Positions 38,850-49,429 of a stretch of 64,000 nt of DNA are shown in pieces. The position numbers and the translations under genes were made by a program. The notes beneath the pieces were generated by a model. The model searched no databases and was not told the DNA's origin. It saw only the letters and a program-made list of their open reading frames with translations. The stretch is taken from positions 4,898,001 to 4,962,000 of the forward strand of contig CM066301.1 of the NCBI GenBank assembly GCA_033807695.1, in the 5' to 3' direction. The DNA comes from Daedaleopsis sinensis (lineage: Eukaryota; Basidiomycota; Agaricomycetes; Polyporales; Polyporaceae). Within the stretch, counting starts at the first letter, position 1, and every line of letters starts with the position of its first letter.

Positions 38850-41304
38850 CTACCGGCGCTCCAACACAACAGGAAGCGCAGGCCGTGTCGCGCTGAAGTA
38901 GTCCCGAAACTCGCGCTCGTACGCATTCGCATCCCACCCTTTGCCCTCGCGTGGGCGCAGCCGGAAACGCTGCAAGATCGCACAGAGCACGGTCCTGAGC
39001 TCGACCTGCGCGAGCCCCTTACCGGGGCAGTTCATCGGCCCGTGCGAGAACGCGAGGAAGGCGGTGTCGTTGTGCACGAACGCGGGCTTTGACGCGGACG
39101 CGGGCGCGGCGTCCAGGTGCAGCGCGGCGAATGTCGGCCGCGGGGCGGACGAGGACGGGGACGGAGACAAGGGAAAGGGTGCGTCCGCGAGCGACATGTG
39201 GCCGGCTGCGACGAGCCAGCGCTCGGGCCAGAACGCGTCCGGGCAGACAAAGTTGCGCGCGTCGCGGTGCAGACACCATGGCGGGACGTGCACCTTCGTC
39301 CCCGGCGGGAGGTAACTGGGCACGTAAGGCGGGTGCGGGTGCGTAGCGCGAGAAGAGAGTGGAGAGTAGCAATCAGTACCATTCGAGCGGGGTCAAAGTC
39401 GCTACTAGTCAGTACTCACAGAGAGCCGAGGGTCACCGCGCTGCTCGAGTGCGGGACTGCACGCTGTGTGCTGATCGGGACGGGCGGGAACAGGCGAAGA
39501 GCTTCGTGTCTGCGGAACCAAAGCACCGCGGACCAAAGGAGAGCAGAATGTGCGTCAGCACATAATAGAACTGCGAAGGGAAAGCGACTGACATGACCGC
39601 CTGCAGGTAGTGCATCCCGCGCATGCGTTCAGCCGCGAACGGGATGCTTTCTCCTGAGGGAAAGAACCGGTCGACCTCGTCCTGTAAACGCGCATACTTG
39701 TCCGGGTGCGCGAGCAGACAGAAGAACGTGCTCGTGAGCGTGGAGGAGACTGTGTCCGAGCCAGCCACGACTGCGAGCACGCCGTCATCGACGAGTTGCT
39801 GAGTCGGAGGCGGCTCCTTGTCCGGCTGGTCTTCGTTGTTCTGCGCGAGCCCAGACGGAAACGTCGGACACGGACAGGGATCCGACAAATAAATATCAAG
39901 TATTCAATCAATGACTGTTAGCTGGCAGTATAATCGGGCGGCGGGTGCACGCACCAAATAGTGGAAGAGATCGCGCGAGCTCAATCCGCGTGCGATGCGT
40001 TTGCTCGCGAGCTCCCTGCCACGAGCCATGAGCGTATTCAGCGGGCCCGCCACGCCTGGGATGTAGCCGAGGTAGATCCCGAACCACGGCAGATGGGCTA
40101 TGAAGGTCCCAAGCCTGAAATGAAATACACACGGACTCGATGAGCACGGACGGAAGATGATACGAAGGGTGGCCCCTGATCAAGGCGTACTTCATGCTCC
40201 CTTCGATGACGGACCAGATGTTGTTGGTGTCGCCGTCCGTGAGGAGCTCTGAGCCGCCGCCGAAGCTAGACATGTGTCAGTGCGATTGGCACGGACGCGT
40301 TGATAGGAGAGACACGCACGCCATGTCCGACACGAAATCGTACCTGCCGCACACAGTCACGACGTGGCACACATCAGCACACGCGCCACGATCGCTGGGA
40401 CAAGCTCAAGAGCGCAACTTACGAGAACATGCTGATCCAGTCGCCGAGGACGACTTCGCCCTCCTGTTGCTCGAGCCGTTTCACGAGCTGCATTGCTCTA
40501 GCGGCGACGATCTCTTCGTACTCCCTGATGGCGTTCGGTCCAAGCCCGCGGTTCCAGGCGCGGCGGCGGCGAAGGTGGAGGTCCGTGTCCTGTATACCGA
40601 TCATGGGCAGATTGGTGTCGGACATGAAGCCTCCTACAAAGTCTGCGAGGCGTCAGCTTTTTGTCCTGTACCGAGACGGGAGTGGAGTGCGTACAGGGGC
40701 CCTTTGGCAAGCCGGATGCTCCGAGGAGAGGGACGATGAGTGATGAATCGATGATGGACAACTGGTTGGGACCTATGAGAAGGATTGGTGCTGAGTACGT
40801 CTATCCTGAGATTTTCGGAGGTACCTATGCGGACAATATCGCCGTATCGTGCGTGCCAGGACATGAGATCCTTGTGTCGCATACCAGAGAAGGAGCGAAA
40901 TGCTGGGAACCAAAGTGTGATGCGCGGCAGAAGAGGACCAGGATAGCGAGCGAGAGCATGTACAGGAGAAAGGCGATAGAGTGCTACGAGGAATGCAAGT
41001 TCAGCGAGGTAGATCTGGAGAGAGAGAAGCAATGTGTTGGGGTCGAACGGTACCTCGAAGCTGGACGACGAGCGCCAAGGGACAGGCGAGTGGTATGCAG
41101 CCACGATACTTGGCGGGACGAGAAGTAAAAGAGCATGGAGAGAGATATGGTATGTCTCGTATCTGCGGAATACTTGGTGCGCAGCCTGCCAGTAGATCTC
41201 GTTATCAGACCGTCGAGAGAGCGGGAGGAGGGGAGATTCCGACGCACGAAAGCAAAGGGAGCCGCTATTGTTGCAATCTGAGCAGCCGGAGGTCCTGAAG
41301 CCAT
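38850..41304 (-). CDS. cytochrome P450 monooxygenase
   Basis: Ten exons on the minus strand restore one frame of 592 aa: 41304-41248, 41185-40825, 40772-40695, 40642-40423, 40343-40320, 40265-40191, 40114-39955, 39840-39593, 39509-39420 and 39315-38850. All P450 landmarks are present in order: an N-terminal hydrophobic region with HQVFRRYE, the C-helix WNRGL, the I-helix AGSDT, the K-helix ExxR (HEALRL), PERW, and the heme loop FSHGPMNCPGKGLA with its cysteine ligand. The length is somewhat above the usual 500-550 aa because of the N-terminal part. The ATG at 41304 is the first Met compatible with splicing. Family role: ER-anchored NADPH-dependent oxidation of lipophilic substrates. The substrate cannot be told from sequence. 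It appears intact. Confidence 0.9.
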
Positions 41305-41971
41305 AACAATTGGGCGGTTCACCAGCAAGGAGGTTGGTAGGTATAGGAGAGCCGCTAGCCAACGTCAGACGGAGCACGGATGGGGCAGAACTTGTTATGT
41401 TCCGAGCAGAAGAAGAACGTCGGCGATACTGCGTCACAGCAACGAGAGTTGGCGGGAGGCTGGAGCACCCTATTAAGAGTATGTGCGATGCTGGCGCCGA
41501 TTTGACTGGAGCCGGGGGGCATGTACTACCTTGCTTCGCATATATACGCGCTGCAGGTGGGAAATGCGGTCAGGAGAAACACGCTAGAAGACCACTAATT
41601 ACGAAGCTTGAAAGATTGGCCGTTGATACTAGGTCGATGCTTACCTGGTTGTTACTCTCGTATACCAACCGTCGAGTGCGTGGAGGTTGTGTGCACGCGG
41701 CGTTCCTCGCAGCCAGCGAAGGTGGATCAGGCGGAGTCCAAAAGTAGGCTTCGAGGAGAAGCGGAGTACGTATTGGGGTCGTAAGCGCTCTCTTATGTTG
41801 AACTTGCACCTTCACTTGAGTACGTATGGATTCCTCCAGTACTCGGCTCAAGGGTCCTTGAATCTAACGTGTTGTGCATTGCTGCTAGCACTAGCTTGAC
41901 CGCCGGATGCTGCTAGGAGCCTTCTCTCTGGCTCGCGCTCCTCGTCTGCTCCGCTCTCCTTCGCTGCTCAG
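41305..41971. other. intergenic region upstream of the P450 start
   Basis: Should contain the P450 promoter. No clear TATA box or gene was seen. Confidence 0.4.
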
Positions 41972-42560
41972 ACGACTGTCTCTATCTATGTGGTCCCAAA
42001 TGCGCTTGCAGTGACTGCGGCACCCGTAGAAGCCGCAAAGCTCTGACAACCGACTTCGGCCAGCGCGTCAAAGGCCCGCGAAAACAGGAACTACGCACCT
42101 GTTCTATGGCGAGTACATCACCGCGCTTTTACTTGGAGACAAGTTCGAGCAGAATGCCGGAGATGAAAAGCGAGAGGTCGTGTGGAAGGTCATCGCGAGC
42201 GGGATCAAGACAGTGCGAGAGTTGGAGGGGAGGTGTCTGTAGAGGGCAGCAACACTCTCGTGGACGCGTCGCAAGACCCGCATGCTGCAGGTACGTGCAT
42301 TTAGTGCTTATCCGTCCCCGAGCTACATCATGCGATGTGCGACATCCCCTAGCTGTCTGTGCGCATCTTGCGCTTTACTACTTCACCCTCGACGAAACCT
42401 ACCTCTGCTATCGATCTCGCATCATTGTTCCGCTCCCCGACAAACTATCACTGTCCCCACTCAATCCGGAACTCGGGTGGCAAACGGGTGTCATCTATGC
42501 CGAGGCTCAGAACCTCGCGCACACATTGCGACTGTTGAAATCGCTGGGTTTGTCAATCAC
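41972..42560 (+). pseudogene. fragment of an M17-type leucyl aminopeptidase gene
   Basis: Pieces in order match the N-terminal domain of cytosolic leucine aminopeptidases: IYVVPNALAVTAAPVEAAKL (41984-42043, then a TGA), FYGEYITALLLGDKFEQ with KREVVWKVIASGIKTVREL (42102-42225), and LVDASQDPHAAAVCAHLALY across a spliced junction (intron 42291-42352, GTACGT...CCCTAG). Finally comes GVIYAEAQNLAHTL (about 42490-42535). One base is missing in a G-run near 42230 (GAGGGGAGG), which breaks the frame, and the metal-binding catalytic domain is absent. The parent enzyme removes N-terminal amino acids from peptides. This copy is a truncated relic. Confidence 0.7.
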
Positions 42561-42849
42561 GCTGGTAACATGTATCCTAGCTGAACTCACCACGCGATAC
42601 GTCGTCTAGGTCGGGGGGAATTGACGAAAGGTGGTGCATCGACCATGTCCTTCGTCCGAGCTGTTGTATGTCTTCCTACTCCTCGCTCTCTCAGAATGGT
42701 CTCTGATGTCACGCTCGCAGGTCGCGAACGCACGGCGGCTCTCGACGGCCCCGCCGCGCTCTGCAAACTTGTTCAACCTCCCGTATTGGTTGCTTGGCGG
42801 CGGTAAACTCCGTCGCTCTTTCTAGCTTGCTTTCTCCGAACTGTTGTGC

Positions 42850-43432
42850 AGGAGTGAATGGCCTCTCTGGCTACATGTACCTCTATGGTTTGCCTTCCGC
42901 TGCCGCCGCGCCCGCCAGACCGACGATCTCGCACGAGAGCGCGCTCGACCCCCAGACCTTCCTCGACTTTAAGCTCAAAAAGGTCAAGCCCTACAACTAC
43001 GACACCGCAAAGTACGTGTTCTCGCTCGATTCTCCGCCTCTCGTCCCGACCTCCAACACAGATTCATCTTCGAGCTCCCTCCCGACGCCGCTGCCCGACT
43101 CCCCGTCGCCTCATGTGTCGTCTTCAAGTCCGCCCAGGACTCCTCCAAGCCCCTCCTCGACGACAAGGGCAATCCCGTCATCCGCCTCTATACCCCCATC
43201 TCCCCCTCCGACCAGCTCACCTTCCTCGTCAAAGAGTACGACCAGGGCAAGATGTCCAAGTATTTTCATGAGTCGGCCGTCGGCGACAAGCCATCAAGGG
43301 CCTCATCCCCAAGTTCGAATACAAGGGTTCGTGCGTTTTCGATTCTTTTCGTGCGCGCGCTGCTGACATCGTATCTCCGCAGTAAACCAGTTTGACCAGG
43401 TTGGCATTATCGCGGGCGGCAGCAGAATGTGC
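42850..43432 (+). pseudogene. fragment of a mitochondrial NADH-cytochrome b5 reductase gene (MCR1-like)
   Basis: Splicing out 43013-43061 or so (GTACGTG...CACAG) joins SALDPQTFLDFKLKKVKPYN to FIFELPPDAAARLPVASCVV, then RLYTPISPSDQLTFLVKEY and GKMSKYFHE. This is the FAD-binding half of cytochrome b5 reductase, including the flavin motif RLYTP. A missing base near 43291 (AAGCCATCAAG) shifts the frame before IKGLIPKFEYK. A further intron (43327-43382) leads to VNQFDQVGIIAGGSRM, where the NADH-binding domain should begin; nothing after about 43432 continues it. The short stretch GYMYLYG upstream resembles the membrane anchor end. The copy is truncated and frameshifted. Confidence 0.75.
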
Positions 43433-45400
43433 GTCCTCTCTATTTCTCGCGTAGTCCCCCCACGTCTCTGTCACCCTCTCGGGCACGAACTACCTGCGTT
43501 CGCACTCGTACGCGCTGCTGTGTGCCGCCACGCGGGTGTCCGTGCACGCACGACGTGTCCGCGCCCACAGCTTGCTGTCACGCTATCCGCACCAGTCACT
43601 CTTCTCGGGAGTACGAGCATGCCATCATGCAGACGTCGGACCGTCTCTCGCGCCCGTCTCTTGTGTGCCGTCCTTCTGCGCTCGCCTTGATGCGGCGTGC
43701 GTGCTTCCCCCGCTTGCACCAAGCCACTCCCCCGTGCTCGTCCCGAACTGTGCGCGCAGCGGCGAGTACTGACGAGGGTAGCGCGTGATCGCCCGTAGCT
43801 TGGTCGACTGGTGAACTCGAGGAGGCACGGAATGGGATTCGATTGTGCACTGCAGTGGGACCACCCCATATGCAACCGGCCTGTCGTGTCCGCTCCCCGA
43901 CTGTCGGAGGGACGACAGGCTGGACTCATCTCTCATTGTGCTGCGGATACGGGTCAGTCACCGCGCGCGTGCTGGCCTGTCCCGTAACCGGCGAATGCGC
44001 TGACGAGCAGGATCCCTGCCTGTCCCTGCCTCTCTGGCACCGTCCGGAGGGGCGGGGATAGGACGTTGTTGTGCTGCTTCGCACGTTGCAGCGCGTACAA
44101 CGCCGAGTATGCGCCTTCGTCCGGGCTCTATCGCCCCGTGGAGTGCGCGCTGTGGTGAGTCCGATGGAAATCGTCCGGCCGACGCGGGGGATGCCACACC
44201 CTGGGTTCACGCCGACGGGCGCAGAGGCGGGGTCGGCAGAGAGACCGACGAGGGTCGAGTTGCTGTGCGATTGTAGCTGTAGGGAGACGTGAGCTCGGGG
44301 ATATGGGAGGGCGGGGGATCGGACGCACCTGGCGATAGAAGAGATTGCACCAGGGGTATGAAGGCACGGATTTACAGAGGGGCGCAAAGTCCCCGAAGCG
44401 GGTCATCCCGACAAGCTCAGCGGGCGGGGCGGGTCAGCGACGAGAGCGAACGAGAATGGGTATCCGGTGGTGAGCGAGCAGAGAGAAAAACGGAGGGTCG
44501 TTGGGCAGGCACAGCGCCACGAGGCAACAACAACAGCCGCCCGTGCTTTCTTGGCGTCGTGCTCACCGTCTCCCGCATCGTGCTCGCTGTCGTGCTCGAT
44601 GTGCGCTCTCTTCGTCGTTGTGCACAGGCCCTGGTCGCTCTGGGAAGCACCGTCTTCCCATCCTCTGCCGCTACCATTCATCTGACGGTTAACGTCTGTT
44701 GCTGCCTCGCCCGTGCCCGTACGAATCCTGCGCGGCCACCTCCGCCCGCTCCTCTCGACCGCACTCGGGCTAGTGGCACAGGTGAGTGCCAGCTTTATAC
44801 GACAGTCGATGTCTTTGCGGTCGCTCATGTCGTCTCGTCCGCTGTCGTCTCTTCGATGAGCAATAGATCATCTCTTTTGTCGCATTAGATCCCGGACTTG
44901 TCCTCGCTTAGGGCACATCGGCCAGCTCGCAAACGTAAGTATCATCCCAACCCTCCGTGTAAGACCGACCGACCCCGTCCGATCCCCGACGATCTCATCC
45001 TCGCACTCTTCCCCTCGCATCCACCGCCACTCGCACTCGCCTCTCCTCCCGGTCGCTCTCCTCCGGCCGCGCTGCCTCCCAACTATCACTGCATATACTC
45101 TTCGCCCGCTTCTGCTGTGTAGACAGCAACCTCGCCCGTCTGACAATGAGCTGGTCTCCGAACGGCGAAGGCACTGCCCGGTCGTCGCTGCGAAGTGCTC
45201 CCGCGTCTCTCGTTCGACTCTCTCCGTCCAGCCTCTCGCCTCCGACCTGCAATCTTCGCTGCTGCGCGTTGTCTGCCCACTCTCCCACCGGCATACACCG
45301 CCCGCTCCTCTCTGCTAGATCTCGAACAGACCCCGTGCCTTCTACGTCGTGACTGCCGCGATATCCCCCCTGCTCCGTCTACCATCCGATCCCTTGCAGT
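43433..45400. other. intergenic region without recognised genes
   Basis: Long but overlapping frames on both strands, Arg/Ser/Pro-rich as expected from GC-rich non-coding DNA. No domain or exon chain was recognised. Confidence 0.45.
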
Positions 45401-45469
45401 CCATAAAGCCCAAACCGCACACATCCCCGTTCGTGGTCACGTATACTGCTTCTGCGTGAGGTGCGTCGG

Positions 45470-46740
45470 GCAGCCCTTCGGCTCCGAGGACCCCAACGGC
45501 ACGCGACGGCGTTCACCTCGCGGACGCCGAGATTTGTGGACACAGCCAGCTCGGGCGCAGGCACCGGGAGAGCTCGAGCCCCAAGTCGTAATCCGGCGGC
45601 ATCCCAGCATCAACGACGCACGCCGCGACTCGACGTCTTCCCACCTGCACCGACTGCGAGTGCGCTCGGTCCTCGTCCAGCAGCTCGGCGTGTATCCTAT
45701 ACCGCCAACGCCGCCTGATCGTCTCTGTTGGGTCTCGAACACGCCCCGTGCCTCCTACGTTCGTGACTGCCTCAAGCCCCCGCGGCCGTCCATGCTCCAC
45801 CGACTCGTCCTATCTCTCGCAGCTCACGAGCCCAGGTCGCACGCTTCCCCGTCCGTCTCCGTTTCCGCGCACCGCATCTGCTGAAGTGCGTGAGGCACCG
45901 CTTCCGATCCGAGGACGCGACCGTGTGCGCATCCCCTCCTCCTCGCCGACGCGTAGGTTTGTGGACAAAGCCAGCTCGGGCGCTGGTATCGACGGTCACG
46001 CTCTCTGTCGAGCTCGTCGACCGGCACCAGCCCAGCATCAGATTTAGGCTCCGGGACCGTGTCCATGTGCACCGGCTGCGAACGCGCCAGGTCCTCGTCC
46101 GACAGCAGTTGTAGCGGAAGGTGCGAAAGCGCCACTGGAGCGTACGTTCATCCGCTCCAGCGCCATGCGGGTAGGAGGGAGCGAACACTTACGAGTACCG
46201 ATCGCAGTGCCGGTCCAACAGCTCGACCGATGTCTCGGATGAAGACCAATCCGCGGGTGGCTTTTATCGATGGGCGAGGTATGTTCTCCCCATGCCGGCT
46301 GAAGGCGGCGTCCTTTTGCTCGCGCAGAGCACCTTCGTCGCTTGCCAGGTTGCCAGTGGCCAGTGGCAATCCCGCCTTCGACGCCGCCACACCATCGCTG
46401 GTCCTCGTCCAACAACAGCTGTAGCGGAAACTTGCGTTCGCGCCGCTGGAGCGTACGATCCTCCGCGCCAGCGCAATGCAGGCAGGTAGAGCACCGACGA
46501 ATACCGATCGCAGTGCCGTTCTTGTCTATCCGTCGCAGCCCGACCGGTGTCTAGCATGAAGCTTTGAAGACCAGCCCGCGAGTGCCCTTCTTCGATGAGC
46601 GAGGTATGTTCTCCCCATGCGGGCTGAAGCCGGCGTCCTTCGTCCAACAGCGGCTGTAGCGAAACGGCGTGCTGCAGGGCGTACGATCATCCGCTCAAGC
46701 GCATGCAGGCAGATGGAGAGCGAACACTGATGAATACCAA
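45470..46740. repeat. tandem repeat region (diverged units of about 220-400 bp)
   Basis: One pair is about 45525-45640 and 45945-46065 (TTTGTGGACA then AGCCAGCTCGGGCGC). A second family recurs at about 46104, 46424 and 46646, each with a CAGC..TGTAGCG.AA start, GGAGCGTACG and ATGC.GG.AG. Within it GGTATGTTCTCCCCATGC occurs at about 46279 and 46602. Unit length varies because of insertions. Confidence 0.6.
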
Positions 46741-46931
46741 TTTAAAGGGCTCAAAAAGATGTGGGTAAGGGTCAGGCCTAGGTTAGAGCCATCAATTTCA
46801 GACTTTTGGGCTCGAGCATACGAGCGCTTATGAGCACAAAGCGCATTGAGCATGCCCGGCACACTGTACACGCCGGGGATGCGAGGAAACTAACGATAGA
46901 TGTACGTTATGAAAAGCACGTCTAACCGCCC

Positions 46932-47229
46932 GGGTACGCCGGCTTCCGGCGTACCCAGGCTCTGGGAGCTTATACACGGAGACTTTGTGTCCAAAGGCCC
47001 GGGCACGCCGAGGTACGGCGTGCCCGGGCTCTCAGCGTCCGCATCGTGAATTATGGGGGATAGATGTACATTGTCAAAAGTATCTCTATTGCGTCTAAAA
47101 GCCCGGGTACGCCAAGGTACGGCGTTCCCGGACAGTTCGAGCCTTCGTTGTAGATTGCTATACTATGTCTGCAGTAAATCAAGAATAGAGAGAATTATCC
47201 CGGGCACGCCGGGACCCGGCGTGCACGGG
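46932..47229. repeat. array of four GC-rich hairpins
   Basis: Palindromes lie at 46932-46956, 46997-47029, 47103-47131 and 47199-47229. All are built on (C)CCGGGYACGCCG and its complement with loops of 1-6 nt. The second is perfect over 14 bp arms. Spacing is 65, 106 and 96 bp. A motif like TAGATGTACATT or GAATGTACATTTT lies between them (46897, 47062, 47265). They end about 260 bp before the ParB-like gene and may regulate it (inference). Confidence 0.75.
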
Positions 47230-47486
47230 CTCTGTACCCCCCGAATGGTACTTTAGGTGTTGGTGAATGTACATTTTAAAACGTTCAACTAAAGGCATGT
47301 GTGCACTGTACGTGCGCATGTCACGTGTTGAGAGACTCGCCTGATAAGGGAAATAGGTTCCGGACAAAGGGAACATCATTTAGCAGGGATCGGCATCGTT
47401 GGGTCAGCATCTCGCGGGCTTCGATATACTGAACACACTTCTTTTTGAAACTGCGCGCAGGATGCACTAGTCTCACATTGACGGTC

Positions 47487-49406
47487 ATGGTGAGTGACTG
47501 TCTTGTTTCTGCCGTGACTGACCCATGCTCCACAGCCATCGGTGTCGCCATCTGCGCCCTCCCGCGCACCGTCCCGCCAGCGTGAGGCTCCGGTGTACCG
47601 GGACACGCTGCCCCTGGGTGATCTGGGCAATGCGCTGCCCGGATGCTTATCTAAAGGAGGGCGATATCGATCGCCTGCCATCTTTTGGTGAGTCGTTCGT
47701 CTCTCTCCTTTCTCTCTCTCATCCGCTCACCGTATACTGCGAAGTAACCTGAAATTTCGAAATATGCAAACTGTACGTGCATTTCTGAACCAACCGCTAA
47801 AGCTGTAAACTGACGATTCGCTCGTAGAACAAAGCACAACAAGCCAAGGCTGCTGCCCCAGGCCAAGTGTGTCGCGACCTGTGCCCTGCTGCACATCTCG
47901 CTCATCTCGCTCGATCCGCAGGTCAATCGCGCTGGCAAAGTGCGGCCTGAGGACGGCGGATCCAAAAAGGATCGCGCTAAGACGGCCGATCAGGCCGGAT
48001 CTGGTGCGACGATCCGTGAGGACGGAGAGAGCGAGCCTGAGGTGCGTACCGCGTCCTGGGCTGCTTGCTTGTACTCTCTCGCTGACTGGGTGATTTTTGC
48101 AGACCCCGAAGCCCAAGCCCAAGCCGCAGCCGAAGAAGGCGGACAAGGGCAAGAAGGACGGTCCGACCGCGCCCGATGTCGACGTGCATGTCGACGCGCC
48201 GGCAGAGGCATCGGAGGTGAGCGACCGCAGCGCATGTTCCTCTTGCTGCTCTGTGCTGACTCTGTCTTGCGTTTAGCCTGCGAAGCGCAAAAAGGGGGCT
48301 AAGGGCAAGAAGGGTGCGGGGGAGGCCAGGGCGGAAGAGAAACCGGTGCGCGCCGCTGCGGCGCTCAAGCCCCAGGTCGCTGCCGGGATCCAGGGTACGC
48401 AAGAGACCGCGTTGATCGCGGCTCAAGTGCACAAGGCGACGATCGGTTACGCGCGGTTCAACACGGTCGATCCTCCTCGCGCAGACGTTCACCTGTGCTT
48501 CGGACAGTTCAACCCGCGCCTGGTCAACAAGAGCGTGATCAAGAAGCTCGTGGAGGACTTCTACGCGAGTGGGCGCGACCCGAGGCGGGAGGCTCTGGCC
48601 GTGCTTGTGGATCGGACGTGGCTCGAACCCGAGTCCGTTGTGCAGAACCCTGCGTTGCCGTGGGAGGAGCTGCCCGACGCGCGGTTTGCGGCGGCGGTCG
48701 CTGGCCGGACGATCCAGATTCTGACCGGGCAGCATCGGTCTGTTGCTGGCAAGACGTGGCGGGCGGCGATGATGGCGGAGCGTACCGCACAAGAGAAGAA
48801 GCTGGCGAAGGCCACGGAGAAGCAGCAGACGGAGCAGGTTGAGCAAGCAGAGAAGAACATTGAGCAGTTGACGGCGGCGATCAAGGGGGCGACGACGTGG
48901 CTGGTGAGGTTTCTGGACCCCGGTGAGTGTTCAGCCGTACGTTAGTGTTGTGTTTTCAAATGGATCGCTAACCGCTCGATGCAGAACTCATGAGCATCCC
49001 GCTTCGGATCCAGGTTGCGAGGAACCCGAAGGCTCCGCGGCTCGAGACGACGGAGGCTGAGAGCATGATGATGACGTTGCCGCTCCTCGACGCGAAGGTG
49101 GAGGAGTGGATGACCGCGAACCCGGGGGAGCCGCGACCGGTTGCGGGCACGCTGCCCTGGGTGCAAAAGATTGTTGCAGCGGTGATCCCGGAGCCTCAAC
49201 GCCGCAGCGACAAGCACCCGATCTTGTTCCACAGCGAGCCGTCGTTCCGGCTGCTGCGTCAGATGGACGGACTGGAGGCTTTCCGCGGCAAGTACGTGAT
49301 CCCCGTCAATGTCCTGCATCAAGCGCTGTCGCTGCCGACGCGGAGCAGCACGACGACGAGCCTCGTTGGCTCTGTAGGTGTCGTTGTGTCCATTCTCAGC
49401 GGATGA
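47487..49406 (+). CDS. protein with a ParB-like domain (5' exons uncertain)
   Basis: Firm exons: 47922-48041, 48103-48216, 48277-48922 and 48985-49406, with introns 48042-48102, 48217-48276 and 48923-48984 (stop TGA at 49404). Upstream, an ATG at 47487 directly abuts a donor (ATG|GTGAGT) and 47536-47687 is likely coding, but its junction to 47922 could not be fixed in frame. The N-terminal third is lysine/proline-rich (TPKPKPKPQPKKADKGKKD, PAKRKKGAKGKKG), suggesting DNA or nuclear targeting. Then comes a domain with FGQFNPRLVNKSVIKKLVED, a spaced hydrophobic strand (ALAVLVD) and IQILTGQHRSVAGKTW. The NPR...GQHR pattern resembles the ParB/sulfiredoxin-fold DNA-binding or nuclease domain. A Glu/Lys/Gln coiled coil and a family-specific C-terminal domain follow. 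Assignment to ParB is a fold-level inference. Confidence 0.6.
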
Positions 49407-49429
49407 GTATATGTCTCATGCGCTCTAGT

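Noticed and set aside
42794..43366. 190-codon frame as a novel Ser/Pro-rich protein
   Set aside because: Its second half is the wrong frame of the cytochrome b5 reductase fragment, entered by reading through an intron.
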